From assembly GCA_035772405.1 (NCBI GenBank), contig JAYKKM010000122.1, positions 3,041,001 to 3,105,000 of the forward strand: a stretch of DNA of 64,000 nt, written 5' to 3'. The DNA comes from Chrysogorgia sp. JL179-B06 (lineage: Eukaryota > Cnidaria > Anthozoa > Scleralcyonacea > Chrysogorgiidae). Position 1 is the stretch's first letter; every line of letters starts with the position of its first letter. Below the pieces are notes generated by a model. It saw nothing but the letters and a program-made list of their open reading frames with translations, was not told the DNA's origin and searched no databases. Made by a program: the position numbers and the translations under genes. Shown here piece after piece: positions 31,201-39,253 of the stretch.

Positions 31201-32586
31201 CCGTTTTAGCTTGTAATAATCGTACACAAACCACGCAAGTACCACCGCAAGTACCCACAGATTTTGAGCCAACCATGCGAGACCCTTCGCACCCAACGTC
31301 AACGCGTTGTAAACTAAATTAGCCAACCCAACAGCCCATGGACCCATCTTCATTATTGCGTTCTTAACAGCCTGTGCGAATGACCTTGTAGCCATAGCGC
31401 CTTTCATAACAGCAGACCTCCCAGCGATAATAATAGTTGTTATAATTCCAGCCGCTGAAATTGCCACAGCGCTCAACCCAACCATATTTTCTTTAGCCCA
31501 TTCCTTGAACCTCTGCAACCTGTCAATGTCGACTTCTTGCTGCTCTCTAACTTCTTCTATTTGTAGCTGTCCTAGGGTTCTGTCTCGTGCTTCTTCAAGC
31601 CCTACAATACGCTCTCTCAACCCAAAGACAACGCTTTCATCATCCTCGTCGTCTAGTTTGTCTGATGTTGTATTTATCGCCTCTTGAAAGTGGTCTGCTT
31701 GTATTTGCAGCGCACCGTCGTCACCTACTCTTGACTCGGGCACTACACTATCGCTTGGATTAAGCACACCATCCAGTTCACGGTTCTCGTTTGGTGTTAG
31801 CCCATGTATATCGGCATAGTCCACTTTTGTTTCAATTACTGGGGAGTCATCTGGGACTACTTCTGTTGTGACAGCTGTTGTTTCTGTACTCTCAGGGATT
31901 TGACTAATTAACTGTTTGAACTGCTCAATAGCCTTTTTACTATTGTCATCTTTACTGTAGACCAAACCTTTTTTCCCAGGTATTAGAACTCGTTTAGGTT
32001 TCTCATACTTACCATCTTTGCTCATCGGTTTGAAAAGAATAGACCCTGAGCCCGTCGCGTACGACCTGTTGACTATTTTCCTTGACACACCATCTTGACC
32101 GAGTTTTTTTTTATACAACCTACGTATTTTCTTATCTATTAGCTTGATTCTTTTTACTTCATTTTTTATTGACTCTTTGTCGCGATCTTTTAGTTCACCA
32201 AGTCTTCTCTCAATTTCTCCAAAAGCTATATTGAAACTTGTGTCTTCGACGTCACCATATGCTTCCTGCTTGACGAGCTCCACTGTTGGGACTTCTATGT
32301 TGGTTCCCCCTATTGTCACCGTCTTACCATCGTCAGTGTCGATAAATGACGTCTCTTTTTCTCGATACCTTCTCTCTTGCTCGTCCTGAAATCTGTCTAT
32401 TCTCTCAGACAACCTTTCATACTCAACACGATCAACGTCTGACATGCCACCGCTGACGTACTTATTGTCAAGTAGATTGTAAGCTCGAGTATCACTTTCA
32501 AGTTCATTATTTAATTGATCATCAGTGTAAGCTCTACCAAGGTTCTCCATCTCGATCTCGTCATAACCTTCCCCACCTTCAGCCAT
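31198..32586 (-). CDS. Polinton membrane-anchored protein, long paralogue
   Basis: 462 residues. The N-terminal two-thirds is highly charged and helix-rich (ERIDRFQDEQERRYREKE; KKIRRLYKKKLG), probably coiled coil. The C-terminal 100 residues contain two or three hydrophobic segments: MVGLSAVAISAAGIITTIII, then GPWAVGLANLVYNALTLGAK and LAQNLWVLAVVLAWFVYDYY. The C-terminal 190 residues are nearly the same as those of the 316-residue neighbour (32645-33595), while the long middle (residues about 90-240) is unique. It was probably made by local duplication: 54 bases upstream of its start is a vestige of the integrase 3' end. Virion-internal membrane or core protein is a guess. Confidence 0.75.
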   Translation of the reverse strand: MAEGGEGYDEIEMENLGRAYTDDQLNNELESDTRAYNLLDNKYVSGGMSDVDRVEYERLSERIDRFQDEQERRYREKETSFIDTDDGKTVTIGGTNIEVPTVELVKQEAYGDVEDTSFNIAFGEIERRLGELKDRDKESIKNEVKRIKLIDKKIRRLYKKKLGQDGVSRKIVNRSYATGSGSILFKPMSKDGKYEKPKRVLIPGKKGLVYSKDDNSKKAIEQFKQLISQIPESTETTAVTTEVVPDDSPVIETKVDYADIHGLTPNENRELDGVLNPSDSVVPESRVGDDGALQIQADHFQEAINTTSDKLDDEDDESVVFGLRERIVGLEEARDRTLGQLQIEEVREQQEVDIDRLQRFKEWAKENMVGLSAVAISAAGIITTIIIAGRSAVMKGAMATRSFAQAVKNAIMKMGPWAVGLANLVYNALTLGAKGLAWLAQNLWVLAVVLAWFVYDYYKLKR

Positions 32587-32640
32587 ATTACATTAGCTCA
32601 CATTTCAAGTATCGCTTTCTGGTATCCATGAATCGCGTTT
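32587..32640 (-). pseudogene. Vestige of the integrase 3' end
   Basis: About 54 bases that match the last codons of the integrase chromodomain and its stop (compare 33596-33655), for example GGTATCCATGAAT against GGTATCCACGAAT on the plus strand. It marks the duplicated unit that produced the two membrane-protein paralogues. Confidence 0.85.
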
Positions 32641-32644
32641 TCTT

Positions 32645-33595
32645 TTAGTTTAAATAATTGTACGCAAGCCATGCGAATGTCACCGCAAACACCCACAGAT
32701 TTCGAGCTAACCAAGCGAGACCCTTTGCGCCTGTCACCAGCGCGTCGTAAACTAAGTTCGCCAATCCAACAGCCCACGGACCCATCTTCGTTATCGCATT
32801 TTTAACAGCCTGTGCAAACGACCTCGTGACCATAGCGCCTTTCATAACGTTAGACCTCCCGGCGATAATAATGGTTGTCATAATCGCAGCTACTGAAATC
32901 GCTAAAGCACTCAACCCAACCATATTTTCTCTAGCCCATTTCTTGAACTTCTGCAATCTGTCAATATCGACTTCCTGTTGCTCTCTAACCTCCTCCATTC
33001 GCCGCTGCTCAATAAGCGTGTCTTTAGCCCGTCCAAGTCCAACCTTTCTTACATATAGATCGATATACTCTTCATTCTCTGCGATCGTGAGGTTCTCTCT
33101 ATCAAGCTCTACTATTTTTTTGCTCACTTCGTTTATCGAGTCTTGAAAATAGTCTGCTTGTATTCGCAACGCACCAGTGTCGCCTATTCTTGACTCGCGC
33201 GGCACATTCTCGCTTGGATTGAGCGCGCCACTCAACTCACGGTTCTCGATTGGTGTTAGTCCAGGTATGTCGACGTACTCTGCGTGTGTGGTGTCTAGCA
33301 ATGGCACACTCCCCGCGACGTCTTCACGATCTCTTGCGTTGTCATTAATCCGCGTTACGAGATCGGTAGTAGTCTCCCCCATGTGTTGAATAAATCTTCT
33401 ACCACTTTCACGCCTCAGTCCACTCTCCACTCTAATTAGTCTAATTTTCTCATCGACTGTGACGTTTGGATCGTCCCGAGCTAGTTTGCGATCTTGAGTG
33501 GCTTTTTCGAGACTATACTTTAGTTCGTCGTCAGTGACATCTTTGTATTCATTAGAGCTCTCCGTCTCAAGGTCGTCGAAGCCGCCTTCAGCCAT
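32645..33595 (-). CDS. Polinton membrane-anchored protein, short paralogue
   Basis: 316 residues. Starts MAEGGFDDLETESSNEYKD, has a charged helical middle with GLTPIENRELSGALNPSEN (about 123-141), a coiled-coil stretch VREQQEVDIDRLQKFKKWA, and hydrophobic segments MVGLSALAISVAAIMTTIII, WAVGLANLVYDALVTG and LWVFAVTFAWLAYNY. It is paralogous to 31198-32586 but lacks the inserted middle. It starts six bases downstream of the integrase stop, the presumed ancestral position. The function is unknown. Its conserved place in the morphogenesis block suggests a virion component. Confidence 0.75.
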   Translation of the reverse strand: MAEGGFDDLETESSNEYKDVTDDELKYSLEKATQDRKLARDDPNVTVDEKIRLIRVESGLRRESGRRFIQHMGETTTDLVTRINDNARDREDVAGSVPLLDTTHAEYVDIPGLTPIENRELSGALNPSENVPRESRIGDTGALRIQADYFQDSINEVSKKIVELDRENLTIAENEEYIDLYVRKVGLGRAKDTLIEQRRMEEVREQQEVDIDRLQKFKKWARENMVGLSALAISVAAIMTTIIIAGRSNVMKGAMVTRSFAQAVKNAITKMGPWAVGLANLVYDALVTGAKGLAWLARNLWVFAVTFAWLAYNYLN

Positions 33596-33601
33596 ATTAC
33601 A

Positions 33602-34774
33602 CTAGCTCACATTTTGAATATCGCTTTCTGGTATCCACGAATTATGTTTGCTCTCATAACCTAACCATTTAACCAGCGCCATCTTCTTCCCTCTGACTTT
33701 CTTTCTTTTCAACACCTTTTCAACTCTGTACACATCGCCACCATGTTTCTTATTGACCAGCGATAATTCCTGTTCATAAAATTTACCAATAATCTGTTCA
33801 CCGCTTATGTCCTCAATTTCGTACACATTCGGATCGCCACGAATAACCTTTACCACTTTGAACAGCTCTTCAGTGAAGTTGGCTTCATAGCCCTTTGTGA
33901 ACACACTCTTGTATTTACTAATTCTCACTGACTCGCCAACTCTAAACTTCGGCAATGGGTTGTCTGCAAATTGGTGACCGAACAAAGTGGTCCACACTTC
34001 GCTTTCGTTTGACTTATTGACATCCTTTGGCTTCATCATAATGCTGCGATTCACACTGCTGTTGTAATTGCTCACAAACTGGTCTAGAACCCCAATCCAC
34101 TTGTACGTCCCGCGAGCGTAAAAATACTTCCACATAATACTCTTGAGACTTCTATTAAAACGCTCGACAACAGCAGCCTTTTTATCGCTCCTAGTGCTGA
34201 AATATTCAACGTCGTGTTTTTTCAGCAAACTTTTCACACCAACGTTGTAGAACTCAAGCCCATCATCAAATTGCGCTAACTTAGGTGTGGTTCCAAACCG
34301 ATCTTTAAAGTTATTCAACAACTTTCCAACAGCCTTAGTCATGTTCTTAGTGTCTTTTCTATAAACTGCAATTCCAAAAGCGTATCTACTCAATATTTCA
34401 ATACCTGTCAATATCCAATAATAACCGCCATTCTGTTTTGAGTACTTACTCATGTCCACTAGATCCATTTGGAGCTCTTCACCAAGAAACCCAACGAAGG
34501 TAGCACGGAATTTGTGTCTCCTCACAATGGGTTTGTAGCTAGTGTAAGTGTCCTGCGCTGTCAACCATTTTTTCACTGTTTTTCTAGTTACTTTCAATCC
34601 GTCTCCCAATGCACTTTGATACAACCTCTCTGCACCAGTGTACCCTTTCTTAGGATTATAATAGATGTCTCGCAACCCTTGCTCTGTCTCCACACCAACT
34701 CCATATAATTCACACAATATACAGTTCCAATAGCACCGCGCCAATTTTGAGACCACCGTTATTTGGTTTGACAC
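33602..34774 (-). CDS. Polinton integrase (DDE, chromodomain)
   Basis: 390 residues. An N-terminal helical/zinc-like region is followed by an RNase H-fold catalytic core with D (QMDLVDMSKYS, about 113), D (KLAQFDDGLEFYN, about 175) and E (AAVVERFNRSLK, about 208-212). An SH3-like region follows (ADNPLPKFRVGESVRISKY), then a C-terminal chromodomain YRVEKVLKRKK...ALVKWLGYESKHNSWIP (about 335-385). It inserts the element into the host chromosome and makes the 6-bp duplication seen here. The chromodomain may steer it to marked chromatin. The frame is intact. The ATG at 34774 gives a full-length protein. Confidence 0.92.
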   Translation of the reverse strand: MSNQITVVSKLARCYWNCILCELYGVGVETEQGLRDIYYNPKKGYTGAERLYQSALGDGLKVTRKTVKKWLTAQDTYTSYKPIVRRHKFRATFVGFLGEELQMDLVDMSKYSKQNGGYYWILTGIEILSRYAFGIAVYRKDTKNMTKAVGKLLNNFKDRFGTTPKLAQFDDGLEFYNVGVKSLLKKHDVEYFSTRSDKKAAVVERFNRSLKSIMWKYFYARGTYKWIGVLDQFVSNYNSSVNRSIMMKPKDVNKSNESEVWTTLFGHQFADNPLPKFRVGESVRISKYKSVFTKGYEANFTEELFKVVKVIRGDPNVYEIEDISGEQIIGKFYEQELSLVNKKHGGDVYRVEKVLKRKKVRGKKMALVKWLGYESKHNSWIPESDIQNVS

Positions 34775-35411
34775 GAAATGTCATACTTGAGTAAACACCT
34801 TTTTTAATACTCACCTTTGACTCAATATCCACATGACGTTGCACTGACCCCTTCAAAGACTGTTCGGTGGGTATTGGCAACGTTGTGATCACATCGCTAC
34901 GCTTCCCATCAATACCCACATTGCTCTCCGTCTCAACAACGTCACACGAAACTTCTATGTACTTCAGACCTTTATACATGTCGACCTCGTTTGGGCTAGT
35001 GTGCCACTGTAAGTCATTCTGGATCACCTCACCTCTCGCGAAACCAAGTAGAGGCCCAATGGTGTCTAACACAGCTGAGCTACTAACCTTGACCCTGCAC
35101 TTGCCTGTGGGCACTAGTTTCTCTATCTCAAGATTCACCTTATGCTCGTTAGACTCATGTTTCAAGACTTTGACCAGTGCGTCGAAGTTAAAGTACCCCT
35201 CACCCACTTTAATCTTTTTAAAAGAGCCAACCCTAGAGCTATCCAGCGTGAAGACCTGAATGCTGTCGTCACTTGTTGTGTTATGGTAGTCCCAAAACAC
35301 AGTGGCTGTCTTGACCACGATGCATGGGTTATCATGTATGACCATCATCGCGTTGTCAAAGGACACAACTTTTTCCACACCCTCAATGAGCACTGTCAAC
35401 TTTCGCGTCAT
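34710..35411 (-). CDS. Polinton minor capsid protein (penton-like)
   Basis: About 233 residues from the preferred ATG at 35411 (MTRKLTVLIEG). The open frame extends upstream to 35543, but that part would overlap the divergent gene. It is mostly beta, with VFWDYHNTTSDDSIQVFTL, KIKVGEGYFNFDALVKVL and the end TFRVKPNNGGLKIGAVLLEL. Size, beta-rich composition and position beside integrase and capsid genes match the single-jelly-roll penton protein of Polintons. There is no sequence motif to prove it, so the call rests on context. Its end overlaps the integrase start by 65 bases. Confidence 0.55.
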   Translation of the reverse strand: MTRKLTVLIEGVEKVVSFDNAMMVIHDNPCIVVKTATVFWDYHNTTSDDSIQVFTLDSSRVGSFKKIKVGEGYFNFDALVKVLKHESNEHKVNLEIEKLVPTGKCRVKVSSSAVLDTIGPLLGFARGEVIQNDLQWHTSPNEVDMYKGLKYIEVSCDVVETESNVGIDGKRSDVITTLPIPTEQSLKGSVQRHVDIESKVSIKKGVYSSMTFRVKPNNGGLKIGAVLLELYIV

Positions 35412-35432
35412 GTATAACATATGGTATATTAT
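35412..35432. promoter_or_regulatory. Very short divergent start region
   Basis: Only 21 bases separate the preferred ATG of the penton-like gene (35411, minus) from that of the next gene (35433, plus). The stretch is A/T-rich with CATATG and TATATTATATG. Any divergent promoter must overlap coding sequence. Confidence 0.5.
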
Positions 35433-35810
35433 ATGCAGAAAGCCCTTCATGAGTACTATGGAAAGTACTACAAACGTGCGATGGCTAACACATCGAAGGC
35501 TACACACGACGCAAAGGCAGACCTCATCAAAAAGTACCCTCACGCCACTTTAAGCAAATTCGAGTTCTATCCAAATATTTCACAAGATGGTAAAATCACG
35601 AGTGTTGACATATACTTCAAAAACAACGACATCCTCAGCACAGACATAACCAGCACAACCTTCAAAAATGATAAAAAAATGTGGAAGTGGCTTCACAATA
35701 GTAAGTTCCCAATAATATGGCAAGGCGGCGGAACTATCCAACCACTACCAAAAGGTCATAAGAACCACTGGGGACTTTGGGACGGCTATACCCAACAGAA
35801 AATGTGTTAA
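35433..35810 (+). CDS. Polinton small protein, unknown
   Basis: About 125 residues from MQKALHEYYGKYYKRAM (an ATG at 35421 adds four residues). Basic and soluble, with alternating strand-like segments (SKFEFYPNISQDGKITSVD; MWKWLHNSKFPIIWQGGG) and the end GHKNHWGLWDGYTQQKMC. The NHW and G-rich end vaguely recall a protease His region, but no catalytic Cys follows, so I do not call it a protease. First gene of the plus-strand block. Confidence 0.6.
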   Translation: MQKALHEYYGKYYKRAMANTSKATHDAKADLIKKYPHATLSKFEFYPNISQDGKITSVDIYFKNNDILSTDITSTTFKNDKKMWKWLHNSKFPIIWQGGGTIQPLPKGHKNHWGLWDGYTQQKMC

Positions 35811-35860
35811 ATTATCCAGTGAATAACTTTAAAGTTTTTGTTAACCAAAGTAGTTACTTC

Positions 35861-36760
35861 ATGTCAAAGCTACCAGTCTTGCGAGTCACCACGTCAAAGA
35901 CAAAATCAGAGTGGGATGACAATGAATCTTACTACCGTGTTGTGTTTGCGACGTATTGCGCGAGTTTCTGTTGTGGGGTGTCACTGCAACATTTATCAGT
36001 GCCACAAGAAGTTCACCCCGTGGTCACAAGTGTGATGAGATTTCATTTGTACTTCACCATCAGAAGACTTCTCAGAAGAATGGAAGGTGGTGAGACCATG
36101 AAATCGATAAGTAGAGAATTCAACGCTTACGAATTGTATGGTAAGATTTCCAAGATTCCCAGAAAACATTATTACCAGAATAAAGTCCTGAGCGATGGTA
36201 CAACAGGCGAATCTAGAGTCTTCACACTCGACGACGTTCAGAACGATTACAGACGATACGTCGCGCGATTGTCAGACGGCTTTACCAACATTGGGTTGCA
36301 ATATCTAAATCAGAGCATAGAAGCCTTTGTGTACTCCACACTTGGTGCGCAGGCGAGAACACGTGTGTCTGTCGTTGGTGGTTCTGCAGGAAGTCTAGAA
36401 ACCCAACAAGAATTCCGCAAGTTGTTCTCTGACAGCGTTATCAACTACGACGTGTCGACATGGATTCTCAACATGAATAAATCGATTAGAGACACCAACG
36501 TTGTCCAAAATCTTGCAGTGTCACCAAGTACATGGTTGATGCCAAGTAATGTGGTGATACTCAAGAATAAAATCGCTGGGTACAACAACTTATTAAAGAT
36601 TGCTACAGAGTCCATGAAATTTGGAGTGAACACTCGCTTGAATGCAACAACACCAACGACTGTGGCTAAAAAAGTCCACCAAGAGAATGTGGTGACTAAC
36701 TTAGTAGCGCCAACGAATCATGCGGCTAAAAAAAGTTCGCCAAGAGAATGTGGTGGCTAA
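35861..36760 (+). CDS. Polinton probable virion protein, C-terminus frame-shifted
   Basis: About 299 residues from MSKLPVLRVTTSKTKSEWDD (the ATG at 35777 is in frame but overlaps the previous gene). A helix-rich protein with a Cys/hydrophobic segment YCASFCCGVSLQHL, basic helix FTIRRLLRRMEGG and YVARLSDGFTNIGLQYL. No known family. Near its end are repeats of the type AKKVxQENV. In a run of seven A at 36728-36734 the frame changes. The next repeats and a transmembrane segment continue in another frame (36720-36908). The neighbouring repeats have six A at the equivalent place, so a one-base slip is likely. Confidence 0.65.
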   Translation: MSKLPVLRVTTSKTKSEWDDNESYYRVVFATYCASFCCGVSLQHLSVPQEVHPVVTSVMRFHLYFTIRRLLRRMEGGETMKSISREFNAYELYGKISKIPRKHYYQNKVLSDGTTGESRVFTLDDVQNDYRRYVARLSDGFTNIGLQYLNQSIEAFVYSTLGAQARTRVSVVGGSAGSLETQQEFRKLFSDSVINYDVSTWILNMNKSIRDTNVVQNLAVSPSTWLMPSNVVILKNKIAGYNNLLKIATESMKFGVNTRLNATTPTTVAKKVHQENVVTNLVAPTNHAAKKSSPRECGG

Positions 36761-36908
36761 AAAAGTTTACCAAGAAAATGTGACACCACTTCCTGTGGAA
36801 AAAACAGTGGCCACCACCACAAGCGAGTCAGACACGACAACGCTAGCGATAATCTTAGGGTTCTCAGCGGTCTCTGGTTATCTACTAACCAAATACACCT
36901 TGAAGTAG
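36720..36908 (+). CDS. Repeat and transmembrane tail in the next frame
   Basis: 62 codons: two repeats (KKVRQENVVAKKVYQENV), a Thr/Ser-rich linker, then a hydrophobic helix LAIILGFSAVSGYLLTKY near the end. The repeats match those at the end of the preceding frame, so this looks like the original membrane-anchoring C-terminus of that gene, displaced by the A-run at 36728. It could instead be a separate small membrane protein. The stop is two bases before the next gene's start. Confidence 0.6.
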   Translation: MRLKKVRQENVVAKKVYQENVTPLPVEKTVATTTSESDTTTLAIILGFSAVSGYLLTKYTLK

Positions 36909-36910
36909 TA

Positions 36911-37861
36911 ATGAGTCTAAACTATGGGTATGAGTCTGACGACCCTCACGATAAAATACTAAAGAGAACGAAAAGGCATCTAGACGAAGATCCTAAATTA
37001 AGCGCGACCGGTGGAAGGATGTCTGGAATAATAGACATGCAAGGCTCAGCGATAAAAAACGTAGCAGACCCAGTCGATGACTCAGACGCCATCAATAAAA
37101 GAACTCTAGAGCAACTACTATCAGGTTTCCTCAAGAGTCAGTCCTACAACATTGTGCTCGACTTCAACGTTAGCACACACGCCTTGAAAAATGTGGAATT
37201 TCACACCAATGGTTCAAACAATGTGAAAGCTATTGGTGAAACAAGTAAATTAGTGCAAAACAACCCAACCTATGGCCCTATTATCGGCATCAGCAGTGTA
37301 AGCCAAAGTTTTCTATCCCCTGTGCTAACACCAATCCCACTTGAGTCAGGTCTCCATTTTAATTGCCCGAGTATGCAATGGTGTGATCTTTCCATTTTTG
37401 TTGTGGTGAGGTTACCTACTCGCACCGCTGGATCAAATTGGGAGACAATTATATCAAACGACGACGGTCAGTGGGATAAGTTCATAGGGTACAAGACTGG
37501 TATGACTAATGGACTCGCATATGGTGGTAGCGTCCCAGCGATGGAGAGCATATGCACTATTCCAAGTGGCGTTGACATAAGTAAAATGCATATGATATCA
37601 ATACACTGGCAAATGGACAATTCACACGTCAGGGTCAACAACGTCAAGTCAGCCGATTCAGACTTCGTAGCAAATATGAAAAAGATAGGCACACCCTATG
37701 GAACGATTTTTGGAATACATCGACCAAGAATACCACTCGCACCTTATGCATACCCATCGTTGATAGAATTCTACGGCGTGAAAATTGTGAGTGGCTACAT
37801 GACGAACCGATACATCATAATCATGGGTGGAGAAATGATGAAGGAATATGGTATAAAGTAA
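36911..37861 (+). CDS. Polinton fiber-like protein (lectin/LamG-like head)
   Basis: 316 residues. Residues about 32-70 carry the fibre-shaft pattern GGRMSGIIDMQGSAIKNVAD and DSDAINKRTLEQ, a repeat known from phage tail fibres and attachment proteins of many viruses. Residues about 75-316 are beta-rich and resemble a concanavalin A-like/LamG head: WCDLSIFVVVRLPTR, WETIISNDDGQWDKFIGY, MISIHWQMDNSHVRVNN. A trimeric attachment protein that binds a host surface glycan is inferred. The stop is followed at once by the next ATG (37862), so the genes are translationally adjacent. Confidence 0.75.
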   Translation: MSLNYGYESDDPHDKILKRTKRHLDEDPKLSATGGRMSGIIDMQGSAIKNVADPVDDSDAINKRTLEQLLSGFLKSQSYNIVLDFNVSTHALKNVEFHTNGSNNVKAIGETSKLVQNNPTYGPIIGISSVSQSFLSPVLTPIPLESGLHFNCPSMQWCDLSIFVVVRLPTRTAGSNWETIISNDDGQWDKFIGYKTGMTNGLAYGGSVPAMESICTIPSGVDISKMHMISIHWQMDNSHVRVNNVKSADSDFVANMKKIGTPYGTIFGIHRPRIPLAPYAYPSLIEFYGVKIVSGYMTNRYIIIMGGEMMKEYGIK

Positions 37862-38068
37862 ATGGGAGCGTGTATTTCGAGACCTCATGAAATATATAAG
37901 ATAAATAAGACGACTGATCACATGTTCAAAGCTGGTGGGTCATTTGGTCGCGGTGATATAACTCTCGAGCTCCACGCTGAGATTGGTATGAGGTCTAAAA
38001 AGACTTATGGCGAACCTATTATGTTACCAGAGTCAGACACCGTAGGAGTGGTGGGAGACGTGACCTAA
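37862..38068 (+). CDS. Polinton small protein with myristoylation signal
   Basis: 68 residues beginning MGACISRP, a textbook N-myristoylation motif (Gly2, Ser6) with a palmitoylatable Cys4. The rest is polar, FKAGGSFGRGDITLELHAE. Probably membrane-tethered. No family recognised. It starts directly after the stop of the fiber-like gene. Confidence 0.65.
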   Translation: MGACISRPHEIYKINKTTDHMFKAGGSFGRGDITLELHAEIGMRSKKTYGEPIMLPESDTVGVVGDVT

Positions 38069-38074
38069 GTTAAA

Positions 38075-38215
38075 ATGGGTTGACTCAGAAAACTGGTTCG
38101 TGACATTAGAAACTTTTTCAGACGACGTGGAAAACTGAAGACTAATAAAACACATGTGATGCGTTGGTACACAACAAACCAGATCTATAAAAGGTCTAAC
38201 GCCCACATCGAGTAG
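38075..38215 (+). pseudogene. Small basic ORF with in-frame TGA at codon 3
   Basis: A 47-codon frame from the ATG at 38075 to TAG at 38213, interrupted by TGA at 38081. After it comes a strongly basic amphipathic stretch, LRKLVRDIRNFFRRRGKLK, then KTHVMRWYTTNQIY. Size and charge recall adenovirus-like core or membrane-lytic peptides, but this is only composition. It may be a broken small gene or may start at a non-ATG codon. The TATA-like box of the next gene lies inside its 3' end. Confidence 0.4.
38186..38193 (+). promoter_or_regulatory. TATA-like box for the Bro-N gene
   Basis: TATAAAAG, 51 bases before the chosen ATG at 38244. It suggests that the following gene has its own promoter. Confidence 0.5.
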
Positions 38216-38243
38216 TTTTTTTGTGGGGGACTATAACATAGTG

Positions 38244-39011
38244 ATGACTTCCGCGACACTTCGATTATTCGATTTCGATGGTTGCCAAATCACAACGGTT
38301 AATCACAACGGTGACATATGGTTCAAAGCAAAAGAAGTCGCGAGCGCTCTAGGTTACGCTCGACCAAAAGATGCAGTTCACGACCACGTCGAACCTGATT
38401 GCAAAATGAAGGTGGAACAGGCCTCGTTTATCAACGAGCTTGGGGTCTACTCATTGACGTTCTCGAGTAAAATGGAGCGTGCGAAACACTTTGGAAGGTG
38501 GGTGCACTCAGAAGTTTTACCAAGCGTTAAAAAAAGTTTAGCTAACGTTGGTCTCAAACACAATCAGTTTAAAATGATCACTGAGTTCGATCTTCATACG
38601 AAAGTTGTTGGTTTTCTTAGGAAGTATTATCCAGAAGCTATTTTGATAGCCGGGCTTGGTGAGAATCAAGACACTTCCGCGAAGAGAATAAATTCGTGGA
38701 AAAAAGGTTACCAACGTGGAACGCCTGACTTGATTATTGTCAACGCAAACCGACAACACATTGGACTCGTGATTGAGTTCAAGAACCCAGGTGGCACAGG
38801 TAAGACATCTGAAGAGCAGGAGTCTCTGTTGCTCAGATACAAGTCCGCTGGTTATCTGACACTATTGTGCGACTCATACGACGACGCTATTACTACGGTA
38901 ATAAAGTATTTCTTTGACGTCGGGTTTCAGTGTTCCCAGTGTTTTCGTAAATTTAAAAATAAAGCAGCGTTAAGTAATCACGAGAGACGCTATTGTAAAG
39001 AGACTTTTTAG
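38244..39011 (+). CDS. Bro-N / VRR-NUC nuclease / zinc-finger fusion protein
   Basis: About 255 residues from the ATG at 38244. Three parts are visible. Residues 5-95: a Bro-N DNA-binding domain (GDIWFKAKEVASALGYARPK; RAKHFGRWVHSEVLPSVKK), known from baculovirus BRO proteins and phage antirepressors. Residues about 110-225: a PD-(D/E)XK nuclease of VRR-NUC type with GTPDLIIVN (158-166), VIEFKN (E178, K180) and SEEQESLLLRYKSAGY, the GxPD...ExK...Q signature. Residues 230-252: a Cys2-His-Cys finger CSQCFRKFKNKAALSNHERR. It is probably a structure-specific nuclease acting in element DNA replication or repair. The domain combination is unusual for a Polinton. Confidence 0.85.
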   Translation: MTSATLRLFDFDGCQITTVNHNGDIWFKAKEVASALGYARPKDAVHDHVEPDCKMKVEQASFINELGVYSLTFSSKMERAKHFGRWVHSEVLPSVKKSLANVGLKHNQFKMITEFDLHTKVVGFLRKYYPEAILIAGLGENQDTSAKRINSWKKGYQRGTPDLIIVNANRQHIGLVIEFKNPGGTGKTSEEQESLLLRYKSAGYLTLLCDSYDDAITTVIKYFFDVGFQCSQCFRKFKNKAALSNHERRYCKETF

Positions 39012-39253
39012 ACAATGAGTGATGAGCCAAATTAGCACTCGTTCTCGCTGTTGAGACGGCGCTTGAGGTGACAACTGTTCTAACATTTTTAAAAGATATT
39101 TTTAACTCGACAAAAATATCTGCGAAACTTTCTCTCTTTATCTCGCAAACCTTCTGACCACTGTGTGAAAAAATGTTTCTACGGTACATTGGACGCTTCA
39201 TGTGACCAATGTATAAATTTAAAAAAGTGAGGTATCCGAGAACACCTTTAATT
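39012..39253. other. Intergenic region between convergent genes
   Basis: 240 bases between the Bro-N fusion (+) and thymidine kinase (-) stops. No supported gene. An open frame on the minus strand here overlaps both neighbours and looks like a shadow. Presumably it holds both 3' ends. Confidence 0.5.

Noticed and set aside
35433..35810. Adenovirus-type protease
   Set aside because: An NHW motif near the C-terminus is not followed by a catalytic cysteine in the needed position.
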